From Arcuatula senhousia (Eukaryota > Mollusca > Bivalvia > Mytilida > Mytilidae): a stretch of DNA of 64,000 nucleotides. The notes beneath the pieces are model-generated. The model saw only the letters and a list, made by a program, of their open reading frames with translations, ran no database searches and was not told the origin of the DNA. The stretch lies in the NCBI GenBank assembly GCA_963971305.1, contig OZ020305.1, positions 5,737,001 to 5,801,000 of the forward strand. Reading direction: 5' to 3'. Both the position numbers and the translations under genes were made by a program. Shown here in pieces: positions 30,201 to 42,200 of this stretch (the first letter of the stretch is position 1; each line of letters begins with the position of its first letter).

Positions 30201-33200
30201 TTCCAGTGGCAGTCAAAACTCTCCTACCCGATTGGCCTTGTGTCCCCATTTCCCCCACTTCATCATCATTTCATGTTAATTGTATCACCACTTTCATGTT
30301 CATCTCCCGGATATAGCCGAAATCGCGCTGCTTGGGAGTATTTGTAGCAATAACTAACTATAATATCATTCTGATTAATTTGTGTCAATAAAAGCAGGGC
30401 ACCTATAGCAAAAGATTATTTTACCATTTATCTGTGGCAATTAATATACCGTGTACAGGTAGGCGAAATATATAAAAACTATAATAGATTGATTCTCTTT
30501 TAATATAATTTTCAAAATCATAGCAAAATGATTTGTATGGGCAAGGAAATGGTGGTTACGGAAAGGAAAGGGTGGTTACGGAGGTGTTCTCAAAGGTTAA
30601 TGAACACAATCTTGCCCTATCCACCGGGCACAGAAGAGTATTGCATGTATATTTTAACAATGAATTAATAATACGTGCATTAAATAAAAATTATTAACTT
30701 TGGGATGCGCATGCATGACAGGTATCGTGTACAAATGGTATCGATTGAAACACGCATTCGATTAAAATGCGCTCGTCCAGCTTCATTTGAGCTTAACCCA
30801 TCAATGTGTTTTGTGTATTGAATTTTATGAATGACCCAGAAAGAAACCTTGCATAAACCACTGAAATAACAGAAATATTTAAAATGAAAGTACAAGAACC
30901 AATCAAGTAATAGATGAAAAAAATATGAATATTATACCTTTCTGTTATAATTAAATACTTAGTAGTTCTATATGTAAAATGCAAAGGAATAAATAAATCT
31001 TTTGCCGTGATATAAAATGCAAATATAAATGGATATGTAAGAATGAAGCAAAGTTGCAACAATGGGGCATTCGAGTGTAAAATTCCGAAAGGGCAACGAC
31101 AAAACCGGTAAACACGAACAAGAACAGCACGAAAAAACACAAAACATAAAATCAACCCAACGGAATTCAACAGCGCAAACTCAAGTAGTACCAAGAGTGA
31201 AGTCAGGTATTCCGGAAGAGTAAGCGGTTCCTGCCTGCTATAGCACAACCTTCGTGCTGCTAATTTCCAATTTAGTGTGTCAAATCCGGTAAAGGAAGAC
31301 AAAACATATAAAAAGGGTGTTTCATGTTTACAAATATTGAAAAGTTATATAGAATATATAATTCCAGGAAGACCACTCTGTTTTGACTAAATTAAAAAGG
31401 CAAAAAAACTCTCAATACTCTATCGCTCCGCTTGCATAAATACTAATTACATGACAACTCTTTGTTTCTGTCTTTGTCGTCTGTCGTTACCTAGAATTGA
31501 AACATCGCCTTTATTGCCAATCAAATGTTCCATTCCCCCAAGCTGAACAGGAGTTCATCAAGGTACTTTGGAGTACTGGTGCTTAATCTATCTATAGAAT
31601 GCTGTAATAATAGAAGTTAATCTTTTTGATCAGTTAAACTCACACATTCATTGAAAATGAAAACTACTCATAGTCAGATGATTTTTACCTAAAGGAAAAA
31701 AAACTCCTATCTCTGAGAGAAAATTGCTTATATCTACGATTGTTGCAACAAAATAATTTTTTTTTCATGAATTTAATGCTTTGACCAACTCATTGACATT
31801 TATCTTTCTCATTTTCTTTTATATAAATATCCCTTTTGAGCTATTTTTTCAATGTAAAATTTTCAACAGGTAAGTCTTTTATACTAGGAAATTTTTTCTT
31901 TCATACAACAAGATAATCTCCTCTCTATAGATGTGAGTTTAAACTGATCAGAGTGATTAACTTCCATTGTAACACATTCAATAGGTATCCTAAGCGACAT
32001 CACACGAGAAGTCACGAGATCTATCAATTTAAATCATTCTTCGAAACGCAGTCGGCGAGGACAGACGCTCTCCTGTCCTCTCCTTTTCGCGGTACTTTTG
32101 AGCACGTGCAGTCGTTGCCTTGTATTACACGGTCTCGGAAATTATCCATTGCTTTTATGTAAGTATATTTTTCTTTTTATTTGCATGCTTGTGAGGACAT
32201 TATGGTCCTTTTGAGAGATTTTATAGTACGGACATTGGTCCGTTTTGATAATTTTTGATTTTGAAGCACGGACATGGGTCCGTTTGGTTAACTTTTTAAT
32301 GATGAAACGGACATGGGTCCGTTTGGTTAATTTTTAATGATGAATCGGACATGGGTCCGTTTGGTTAATTTTTTAATGATGAAACGGACATGGGTCCGTT
32401 TGGTTAATTTTTTAATGATGAAGCGGACATGGGTCCGTTTGGTTAATTTTTTAATGATGAAGCGGACATGGGTCCGTTTGGTTAATGTTTTAATGATGAA
32501 GCGGACATTTGTCCGTTTGGTTAATTTTCAATTTTGAAGCAAAGACATTGGTCCGTTTGGTTAATTTTTAATTTTGAAGCAAAGACATGGGTCTGTTTGG
32601 TTAATTTTTCAATTATAAGGCAAGGACATGGGCCCGTTATGTTAATTTTTAATTTTGGAGCACGGACATGGGTCCATTTGGTAAATATTTGATTTTGGAG
32701 CCCGGACATGGGTCCATTTGGTAAATATTTGATTTTAAAGCCCGGACATGGAGCCGTTTGGTTAATTTTTTAATTGTGAAGCACGGGCATGGTCCGTTTG
32801 GTTAATTATTTAAATTGAAGCACGGGCATAGTGTCTGTATGATTAATTTTTCATTTTGAAGCACGGGCATGGTGTCCGTTTGGTTAATTTTTAATTTTAT
32901 AGCAATATAAATGACCTGGTGTCCGTTTTGTTGATTTTTAATTTTGAAGCAAGGCCAAGGACTTAGTGTTCAGTTGGTAAATTTTTTTTTTGATTTTGAA
33001 GTACGAGCATGGTGTCTGTATGATTAATTTTTGATTTTGAAGTACGAGCATGGTGTCTGTATGATTAATTTTTGATTTTGAAGTACGAGCATGGTGTCTG
33101 TATGATTAATTTTTGATTTTGAAGTACGAGCATGGTGTCGGATTATTTTTTGATTTTGAAGTACGAGCATAGTGTCTGTATGATTAATTTTGATGTACGA

Positions 33201-36200
33201 GCATGGTGTCTGTATGATTAATTTTTGATTTTGAAGTATGAGCATGGTGTCTGTATGATTAATTTTTGATTTTGAAGTGCGAGCATGGTGTCGGATTAAT
33301 TTTTGATTTTGAAGTACGAGCATGGTGTCTGTAGGATTAATTTTTTATTTTGAAGTACGAGCATGGTGTCTGTAGGATTAAATTTTTATTTTGAAGTACG
33401 AGCATGGTGTCTGTATGATTAATTTTTGATTTTGAATAACGAGCATGGTGTCGGATTAATTTTTGATTTTGAAGTATGAGCATGGTGTCTGTATGATTAA
33501 TTTTTGATATTGAAGTACGAGCAATGGTGTCTGTATGATTAATTTTGATGTACGAGCATGGTGTCTGTAGGATTATTTTTTTATTTTGAAGTACGAGCAT
33601 GGTGTCTGTAGGATTAATTTTTATTTTGAAGTACGAGCATGGTGTCTGTAGGATTAATTTTTTATTTTGAAGTATGAGCATGGTGTCTGTAGGATTAATT
33701 TTTTATTTTGAAGTACGAGCATGGTGTCCATTTGGTAAATTCAATAATTTTGGAGCAAGGACTTGGTGTGTTTTTTGGTGAATTTTAATTTTGACTAAAG
33801 TAAACACATGGTGTCCGTCTTGGTAATTTATAATTTCAGAAGCATGGATGGTGTCGTCCGTTTTGTTGATTTTTCCCTTTGAAGTACGAGCATGTTGTCC
33901 AGTTGGATGTACGGATGGTGTTGTTCGTTTGGTTCATATTTTGATTTTTTAGTACGGATGGTATAATACGTAGCTTGGCAATTTATATTTTGAAGTGCGG
34001 ATGCTGTCGTCCGTTTGTTTATAGAATTTAAAATCATTTAGCGGATAGTGTCGCCTCGGTTGTTGAATTACGTTTCGGAGTATGGACCTCGAAATAAGAG
34101 TGGATTGTGCCACCGCTGTTAGATATGATTGGGGTTTAACCTGGTACAATTTTGTTGTATTCTTGTGGTCAGAATGGATGCTGATTTTATCAGTTATATT
34201 CTATATGTATATTCTGAAGCGGCTTAAATGTAAAAAAAAAAAAAAAAAAAAACATGTTCATCGACTCACGATATGCTTGGATCAATTATGTTTATGTAGT
34301 GTTTTTTAATTTACTTGTAGATGGTTGAACATCACCTTGGAAGTTCTTAGCAGTTGGCTCCTTAATGGTTAATTTAGTTGAAGGATCGAAAGGGTAAGAT
34401 TTAGATGCTGTAGAGCAATGCATATTGTGTTTAGAGAGAAGGCTTTTTAAAATATTGTTGAACACAATCTAGTTTCATGTACGTTTTCTCATCGCGGGAA
34501 AAGATAAAGAAAAAAAAACTGGCTCTTTGAGGGACTTTAAGAACTTTTATGTTCTAGCTATAGATAGTTCATGTTTTTGCGTCGGGGCATTATCTCGTCC
34601 CGAATTGTCATGTATATGTTATGTGTGTTGTACAAATTGGAAGTTAAAGTTGAATGTCTAGTATGTTTAAATGATTTAGTAACAGATAATTGTATGTGAC
34701 ATAGGGTCTGCGTTTTCTTATAGGTATATTGAGTTATATATATTTAGTAGCATATTATTTCGTTTTGTAGGCATTGAAAGATCGGAGCCAGTTTCGGTTA
34801 ACAACACAGGTGTATAACTATATAACGTCTGCAAGTAATTATAGTATTGGGATCTCGAAGGGAGACATCAGTAATTGGAAAATGATTTGGATGATAGGCA
34901 GGGGCGTAAAAACGTCAGAGCTATGACTGGAAGACCTAAATTGATGCCTGTTTGTGTCCTTGATGCCGCCTTGAAGGTTATATAGCTTAGTGCTCGATCA
35001 TAAAACGAACCATCCGGAAATTGAGTTCTATAGTAAAGCTTTGCAGGCATATAAACAATTTGAAGCGCATGATGATACTTGTAACTTATTTTAACTTTAA
35101 GGACCTTGTTGTATACTCAGAAATTTCAAGTGCTACGTTTACTCAAAGAATAATTGACTTGAGATAGTTTTCTAATTTCCATTCCAGGGAATCTAATCCT
35201 TAGTGGTTTATGTCACGCGGAATGGGGGTTGGAGAGCTTTTTCTCTGTAATTTCCTTTTGAAAATTTTACATCTATCTCTTTATACAATGATATATTTAT
35301 AACATTTTTATTGTAAATTGATCATGCTAAAATTAGTCAATCAATTGAAGTTGAGATTTTCTTTTGATCCTACTTTTTGTTGACCACGAATTTTTTGTTG
35401 AAACTACAGAGGAGAAGTTCTTCAACCTCCTTATCGGTTTTACAAAGCAGAAAATGTTTTTGAAAGCTATAATTTTTATGAAGAATAATTTCCTGTGAAA
35501 GTTACAGTATTGGGGGACAAACGTTCACATTAATCAATTAAATCATTGTTGAAATGTTGAAATTTGGAAACGCTAAGGAAGAAGCCTTTTAGTTAGACCG
35601 ATTAAAATGTTATTATACAGGCTAAATCTTTTGTTATGTTATAATGTGCAGGAAATTCTCGGTGAAATTTCGATTCTGAATGCCGAAAGTTTGCAAATTT
35701 ATTTTCATAGATAGGGACAAGCCTTTTCTCAACTTTATTTTGTGGTGGCCATATATTTATAAGTAGGGTTTTGGATTTAGCCTGGGATATCGGTTAATTG
35801 CTATCAACGCTTGGTGATATAAAACTGGGCTTATTTTCAATATTGCGAATGATAACCCGGGGACAAAAAATATTGACTGATAGTTTTGCCGTTTCCTTTC
35901 TCAGTTTGTACTGTATATTTGTGAATAAAGTTGTTGCATTATTTTTTCAGGCCGTGAACTTTTTTATAAGGTTTTTGTGGACAATGAATTACTTGGTGAT
36001 ATAAAAGCTAGGAATCTGATATTGAGTAAACAGACAGTTGAGGTTATGGTCTACCATGCCGTGTGACCTTGACCCCATTTTCACGCTCTAGTGACTCGAT
36101 AACCTTAGGTCTTTTTTCAGGCGGAAAACATTTTGAAATAAGTTTGTGTACATTGAATGGCTTGAAAAGTATAGATATTGGGTAAACAGGCGGGTGATAT

Positions 36201-39200
36201 ATATATTGCACGGTCTACTGCTGACTTAGGAATTTTTGTATACTGATTTGGCATACTCCTCTGTCCGTTTAACAAATAGCGTTGGCGTTATGACATATCA
36301 TTGATATTTGGTAGGCTGTTTCATAAGCATCAGTACTGGTCTATTCCAGGAAGATATCATCTACATATGCGCACCTACATGGTCTACTGACTATAAGGGT
36401 TCTTGCTCCTTTGGCTATATGTTAATGTTTTTTTCTAGTCTATTTATGCGAATAGATAATGGTACATTTCATATGTCGTCTGTCTCGGTGATAATTTTTG
36501 GCAGTGGTGTTCAACCTTGTGTATAAAATTTTTAGTCTTAGTCGGGCCAACGCAAGACGGCGATCGGTGACCGGTGATCTGGTAATCTTGGTGACTGCCA
36601 GCTGTTTTCCTTTTATGATTTTGTTTTGGGTTGGTTGCGTTGCGTATGCCTATCTCGCATCTCTTTATCGTCTACATTGTTGATATTTGGTATACAGTTG
36701 CATGTTAATCAAATGAATATACATTGTAGGTCAATTTATGGGTAATTTTCAGGATTGTATTCAAAATTTACTTTTGTATATTGGCTAGACATATTTAAGA
36801 TACAAGTTTGGGTGAGTTTTGAGTTTTGAGTTTTGGGGGTTTTGTGGTGAGTGTGAAATAGTTACTGATTTCACATAACAAAGGATGAATATTGCGTATC
36901 AAATTTTCACCTCCAATACTAATACAATCTAGTTACTTGGAGTGTGATGGCTCTTAGGATAATTATTTATCCTAAGCGACATCACACGAGAAGTCACGAG
37001 ATCTATCAATTTAAATCATTCTTCGAAACGCAGTCAGGTTATGGATTGAAAGTGATTCTTTTCTCTCGATTAAGCTGTGGATATGACTATGGTTGTGGTT
37101 ATGAAGGGGTTTAGGCTTATGAATCTGTAATTTTTCCCACCGCCCCACCCTGTTTTATTTGACCAGTGTTTCACACTCCAGGAACTGGATGCTCCTCAAA
37201 TTTTCACCTCCAATACTAATACAATCTAGTTACTTGGAGTGTGATGGCTCTTAGGATAATTATTAGGATTAAGTACGGGAACTCCAAAGTTCCTTGATGA
37301 GTCCCTGTTCAGCTTGGGGTAATTAATCATTTTATTGGCTATAAAACCGCTCCACCGATAAGAACCAAAATTGTCCGATTGTTCCTGTAGGCATTCTATT
37401 TATAATAATAATTACGGGGATTCTTGGTCCGTCAGAAACACGCCGTCGTTTTTTAGAAATATAATATAGTGGTTAAACAGCAGATTTGTTAAAGATAACT
37501 TAACAGCTGTTAGAGATATCACAGCTCGGACTAAGTTCAAAGTGATAAACACTTAACAGCATACTATACCCTTTAGTTCTGACGAAGATTGGTGAATGGC
37601 ACTTCCTGTCTACCTACCCCAAAATTCTGTCAACGACCAAATTGATTAGTATTTCACTGTCTTTTTACTCTCGAATTCTGACAAAAATCAAAGTGATAAG
37701 TACTTCACGGCCTTCTTACCCTAAAATTCTGACAAAGATCAAAGTGATAAGTACTTCTCGGCCTTCTTACCCTAAAATTCTGACAAACATCAAAGTGATT
37801 AGCATGTTACGACCTTTCTACCTTCAAATTCTGACATAATCAAAGTGATTAGCACTTCACGGCATATCTTGCTCAAATAGTGATCAAGATCAAATTGATT
37901 AGTATTTCACTGTCTTTTTACCATCGAATTCTGCAAAAATCAAAGTGATCAGTACTTCATGGCCTTCTTTTCCTAAAATTCTGACAAATATCAAAGTGGT
38001 TAGCGCTTTACGGCCTCTCTACCTCAAATTCTGACAAAGATCAAAGTGATCTTTACTTCACGACCTTCTTACTCTTAAATTGTGATAAAGATAAAAGTGA
38101 TTAGTACGATGGGCTATCTACCCTCAAACTCGGACAAAGATCAAAGTGTTAAGCAATTTTCACCCTATCTAAGTGATTAGCATTTTACGGCCTATCTACC
38201 TTCAAATTCTGACAAAGATCAAAGTGATTAGCATTTTACGGCCTTATTACCCTTAGATTGTGACAAAGATCAAAGTGATCTGTAATTCATGGTCTTCTTA
38301 CTCTTGAATTCTGACAAAGATCATGCAAAGTGATCTGTATTTCACTGCCTTATTACCCTTATATTGTGATAAAGATCAAAGTGATCAGTACTTCACGGCC
38401 TTATTACCCTCAAAGATCAAAGTGTTTAGCACTTTATGGCCTCTCTACCTCAAATTCTGACAATGATCAATGTAGGACTATATGTTTACCTTTGGCGTCC
38501 CGTTTCTTTCTTTTAGAACATGTTCCTGATAGAAGAGATGATATTTTAATCTTCTTTGACATCGCCCTTTGTGTTACTTCGTCTCTTCTGTTATCATCCT
38601 TTGCATCCGCGTCAGATATTACAATAACTGTTGATCCAGGTAGGGAAAGTTCAACAGCTTTAAAAAAAAATGCATTTGGTAAATACAGGTTTAAGTATAA
38701 GTGATGAGACACGGGTTTTTATCACATCGAGTTAGATATTTGTCAAATTAGGAAACGAGCATTTCCTTTGACAAATATCTAGCGAATGTGATAAAAATCC
38801 GTATCTTATCACTTGTAGTTGTGAAACCTTTTTCTCTAACTGTCTTACGTGAAAGTTAAGGCCCAAAAATTACCTATTTAGTTAGAACTCATAGTAAAAT
38901 AAGCCTATATGTATTTTGTTTAGCAAAACATGAGAGAAAAGTAAAAGTATCACTTTTTATTATAAATTTTTATTAAAGTAGTCTTTAAAACATAAACGTT
39001 TTTGTGCATTTTTGGATATATTTTCCCAGTCGGTTTTTTTTTCAAGCGAAATCATAAGGTGTTCAAACAAAAGTAAGCACGCTTTTCACGAGATGAGTAT
39101 CTAACTGCAGTGTTTCGCGCGGACAGCCAATCAAATTTCTTGAAATTGAATATCATATCGTGTGGAGTAAGAAACGCAAAATAGTCTCATCTTGCGAGAA

Positions 39201-42200
39201 CTAAATAATATTGCACAACAGCTACATATTTTGTAAACATTCTATTTGCATGAGAAATATATTAGTATCAATAAAATCGGATTTCAACATCAAAACAGTT
39301 AACTGGGTTATGCATTTTTAGGGTTTAATTCACATCAGCAGCATTTAAAGTAATTGTAAAATATCAACTAAAAAGATGTTAAAAGAAGTGGTCACAAAGA
39401 GCTAAAAAAGGTTTCAGTTCTGATTTATTTAACACCAAATATTGAAAGAATTGTTCAAGTAGTTTGTAAGAAATTAGAAATTGAAGCATTACTCATAGCT
39501 GAAATAAATGTACATAGTAATGTCTTGCCTTTTATAATGCCTGCTGCTGCCAGTTCTGGACAGTCCCCTCCACCATCGACACGTACATTCCTAATTTCTT
39601 CTATCATTACAAGTCCATCAGTATGAACATATGCCTTAGTTAAATTACCTGCATTGAATTGAAGTATAAACATGTGTCTTGGTTAGATTTGCTAAATATG
39701 ATCAACGTTGAATATGATTAACATAATCAAAGCATGAACACTTGCACATATTTATGGTGAAAATAAGCATATGTAGTAAATTATTTGTAATCGTAGTTGA
39801 AAAAAAAACTAGTAGACATGTTTTGGAACATCGTCGGAAACTAACGGTAAATTACGCGTCGTTCTGTATAATTATATAGTGATCGAGGCACGAAAACATG
39901 AACAAACGAAGACACACATTAAAACCAAAAAGCAATCAACACCACAATCTCGACAGGTTGGGCAGCAACATACCCATCATGTGCCTAACAGTCAATTAAA
40001 ATTCAGTGCTGTAAATGCAAATGAAGATAAAACAAAACTCAATGACAAAGCCAACATGTGTACTCATCTGAGAGAAGCAAAGAGCACCAATGGGGCATTC
40101 GAGTGCATTGCATTGCATTTATATTGGTATTGTATTGTAGTTTGTTTAATTGTGCTCCTGTTACGCAGGTTCTGCGACTGAGCGTTTTTCTAAATAAAGT
40201 ATTCTGTATTCTGTAGTGTCAAAAGAACTAAACCGGTAAACACGAACAAGAACAGCACGAAGAAACACAAAAAATAAAATCAACCGAACGGAAATCAATA
40301 ACGCAAACTCAAGTTGTAACAAGAGTGAACTCAGGTGCTCCGGAAGAGTAAGCGTAAGCGGTGCCTGTCCGCTATAGCACATCCGCAGTGTTGCTAATTT
40401 CCAATTGAGTGTGTCTAATCCAGTAAAAAAAGACAATACAAAATTCTACGACAAACCAACATCTGTCCGTCTACAGGTGCACGGCGTCTACCGTAAAATT
40501 TCTTGAGTGTAGACAGCAACCGTGGAGTAACAAAACCCTCAATAGCAATTTCTGTGTTAAACGTGACGCTCTGCCAAGGAAATTGATGTTATTCCCGCAA
40601 GCTCTGGAATTACGAATCAACTGTGATACAAAAACTCCATAAGCAGGAGCAGACAGAATGTTGCTACACAAAAAGGGAAAGTTGACGATTGGAAAGATTA
40701 AGTCATCATGTTTGTCATACAGCTTTGTTGAAAGTCTTCCTTAAGAGTCAATTTCGAGATGTAGATGTAAATATGAAGCCGACTTCCTAGAATGCGTTGT
40801 GTCAAGTTCCTGAGGGTATATGAGATGAAGGAAGTCACCAAATCGAGAATTGTTCGGTGAAAGAACATCATCAATATAATGGAACGTGAGGTTTAAAGAG
40901 AGAGCTAGTCTGCGATCTTTTTTGTCTAAAAGAGATTGTTAGAAGTCTGCTTCATATAAATGAAGAAACAAATTAGCAAGCATAGGTGCACAATAAGTGC
41001 CCATTAGAATGTCTATTGTTTGCTGAAAAACACGTCAATCAAACTGAACAAATATGTTGTCAATAAGAAAATTGAGCATGTCGATTATTTGGTCTTCTGA
41101 ATATTTGTTCTTTTTCTTAGACTCATTGATGACAAAGTTAGTCTTACTGTAATCGACTGCCAGATATTTGTACCTGCGTTTTACATTCTTTTTGAAAAAG
41201 CTGCGTTTAATCAGCTGAGCCAATCGTGATTTGAGTTGTAATCGACTGCCAGATATTTGTACCTGCGTTTTACATTCTTTTTGAAAAAGCTGCGTTTAAT
41301 CAGCTGAGCCAATCGTGATTTGAGTTGTTCATGCGGAATATTTTGATCCTTTAGATTAAACATCGCGAAGTTAGTCATTTATCAGGTCACCAGTGATAAC
41401 GTGTTCAGAGGACCATAATCAAATGGGGATTTTTCACAAGAGCAATTTGGAGGTTTTGCCTTGAGGTCATTGATTTGGAAATCCCGAAACACTTGTTTGT
41501 AGTTGAAAACCTTGGGTGCAACAGTGGAAGTATAGGTATACGAGATGACTGGAAAACTTTTGTCTTTGAAATAAGGAGGAATATGTGCCGTAACAGATTT
41601 ATGATATAGAATATTTCCTAAATTTATGGAATCCGAACCTTTGTTTCGAAACCCCATATTTGCCTCGTACCCAGTCAATATGTGAGCACAAGATGCCTTT
41701 CGTAATTTTTTTTCAGTGAAACAACATAATCCTGTGTCGATCGGACGTGAGGCTCTATAAAGCAAATCAATATATGTCCTACAAGCTCTAAACCTCTTTC
41801 ATTTCTGTCGACTGCAATACCGACGACAATAAAACCTGGTCTCAAGGAATATTTCGACAGGGCATTCGAGTGTCAAAAGTCCGAAAGAGCAACGACAAAA
41901 CCAGTAAACATTAAGAAAACAGCTCAACAAGTGTGAACATGTGTCTTTGTTTATTTAGCTTACCATTTATGAACATTAATAGGTTAAGAAAACACTATAA
42001 AGAGGTGTCTTTGTTAAAAAAGCTCAAGACGATCGAAGTGTGATAATAGATATTTTATTCGGCTTAATATGAGCAAAAATGTTTATCATGTCTAGCTTGA
42101 ACAAACCAAACATAATAAAACAAAAATTAAACTCAAGTCCCATACTCAAAAAACAGTTATACTCTAAGTTTAATATATTTGAAAAGCAGGTTTTCCCTGT

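Noticed and set aside
31500..31600. Possible exon between exons 9 and 10
   Set aside because: Exons 9 and 10 are phase-compatible and contiguous in VWA7 alignment; the stretch is a repeat with an inverted relative at 37265.
31953..32162. Plus-strand ORF followed by a donor-like GTAAGTA, resembling a first exon
   Set aside because: Part of it is the 68-bp repeat Y and no downstream plus-strand exon could be found; kept only as repeat evidence.
32337..32537. Open plus-strand frame with repeated RTWVRLVNFLMMK
   Set aside because: The 39-bp unit is a multiple of three, so an open frame is expected by chance; no start context, no homology and it lies in a minisatellite inside an intron.
33024..33681. 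Minus-strand frames with repeated HARTSKSKINHTDTMLVLQN
   Set aside because: Translation of the 41-bp minisatellite units with length variation; not a protein.
38330..38704. 124-residue plus-strand ORF
   Set aside because: Combination of minisatellite translation and the antisense of exon 9.
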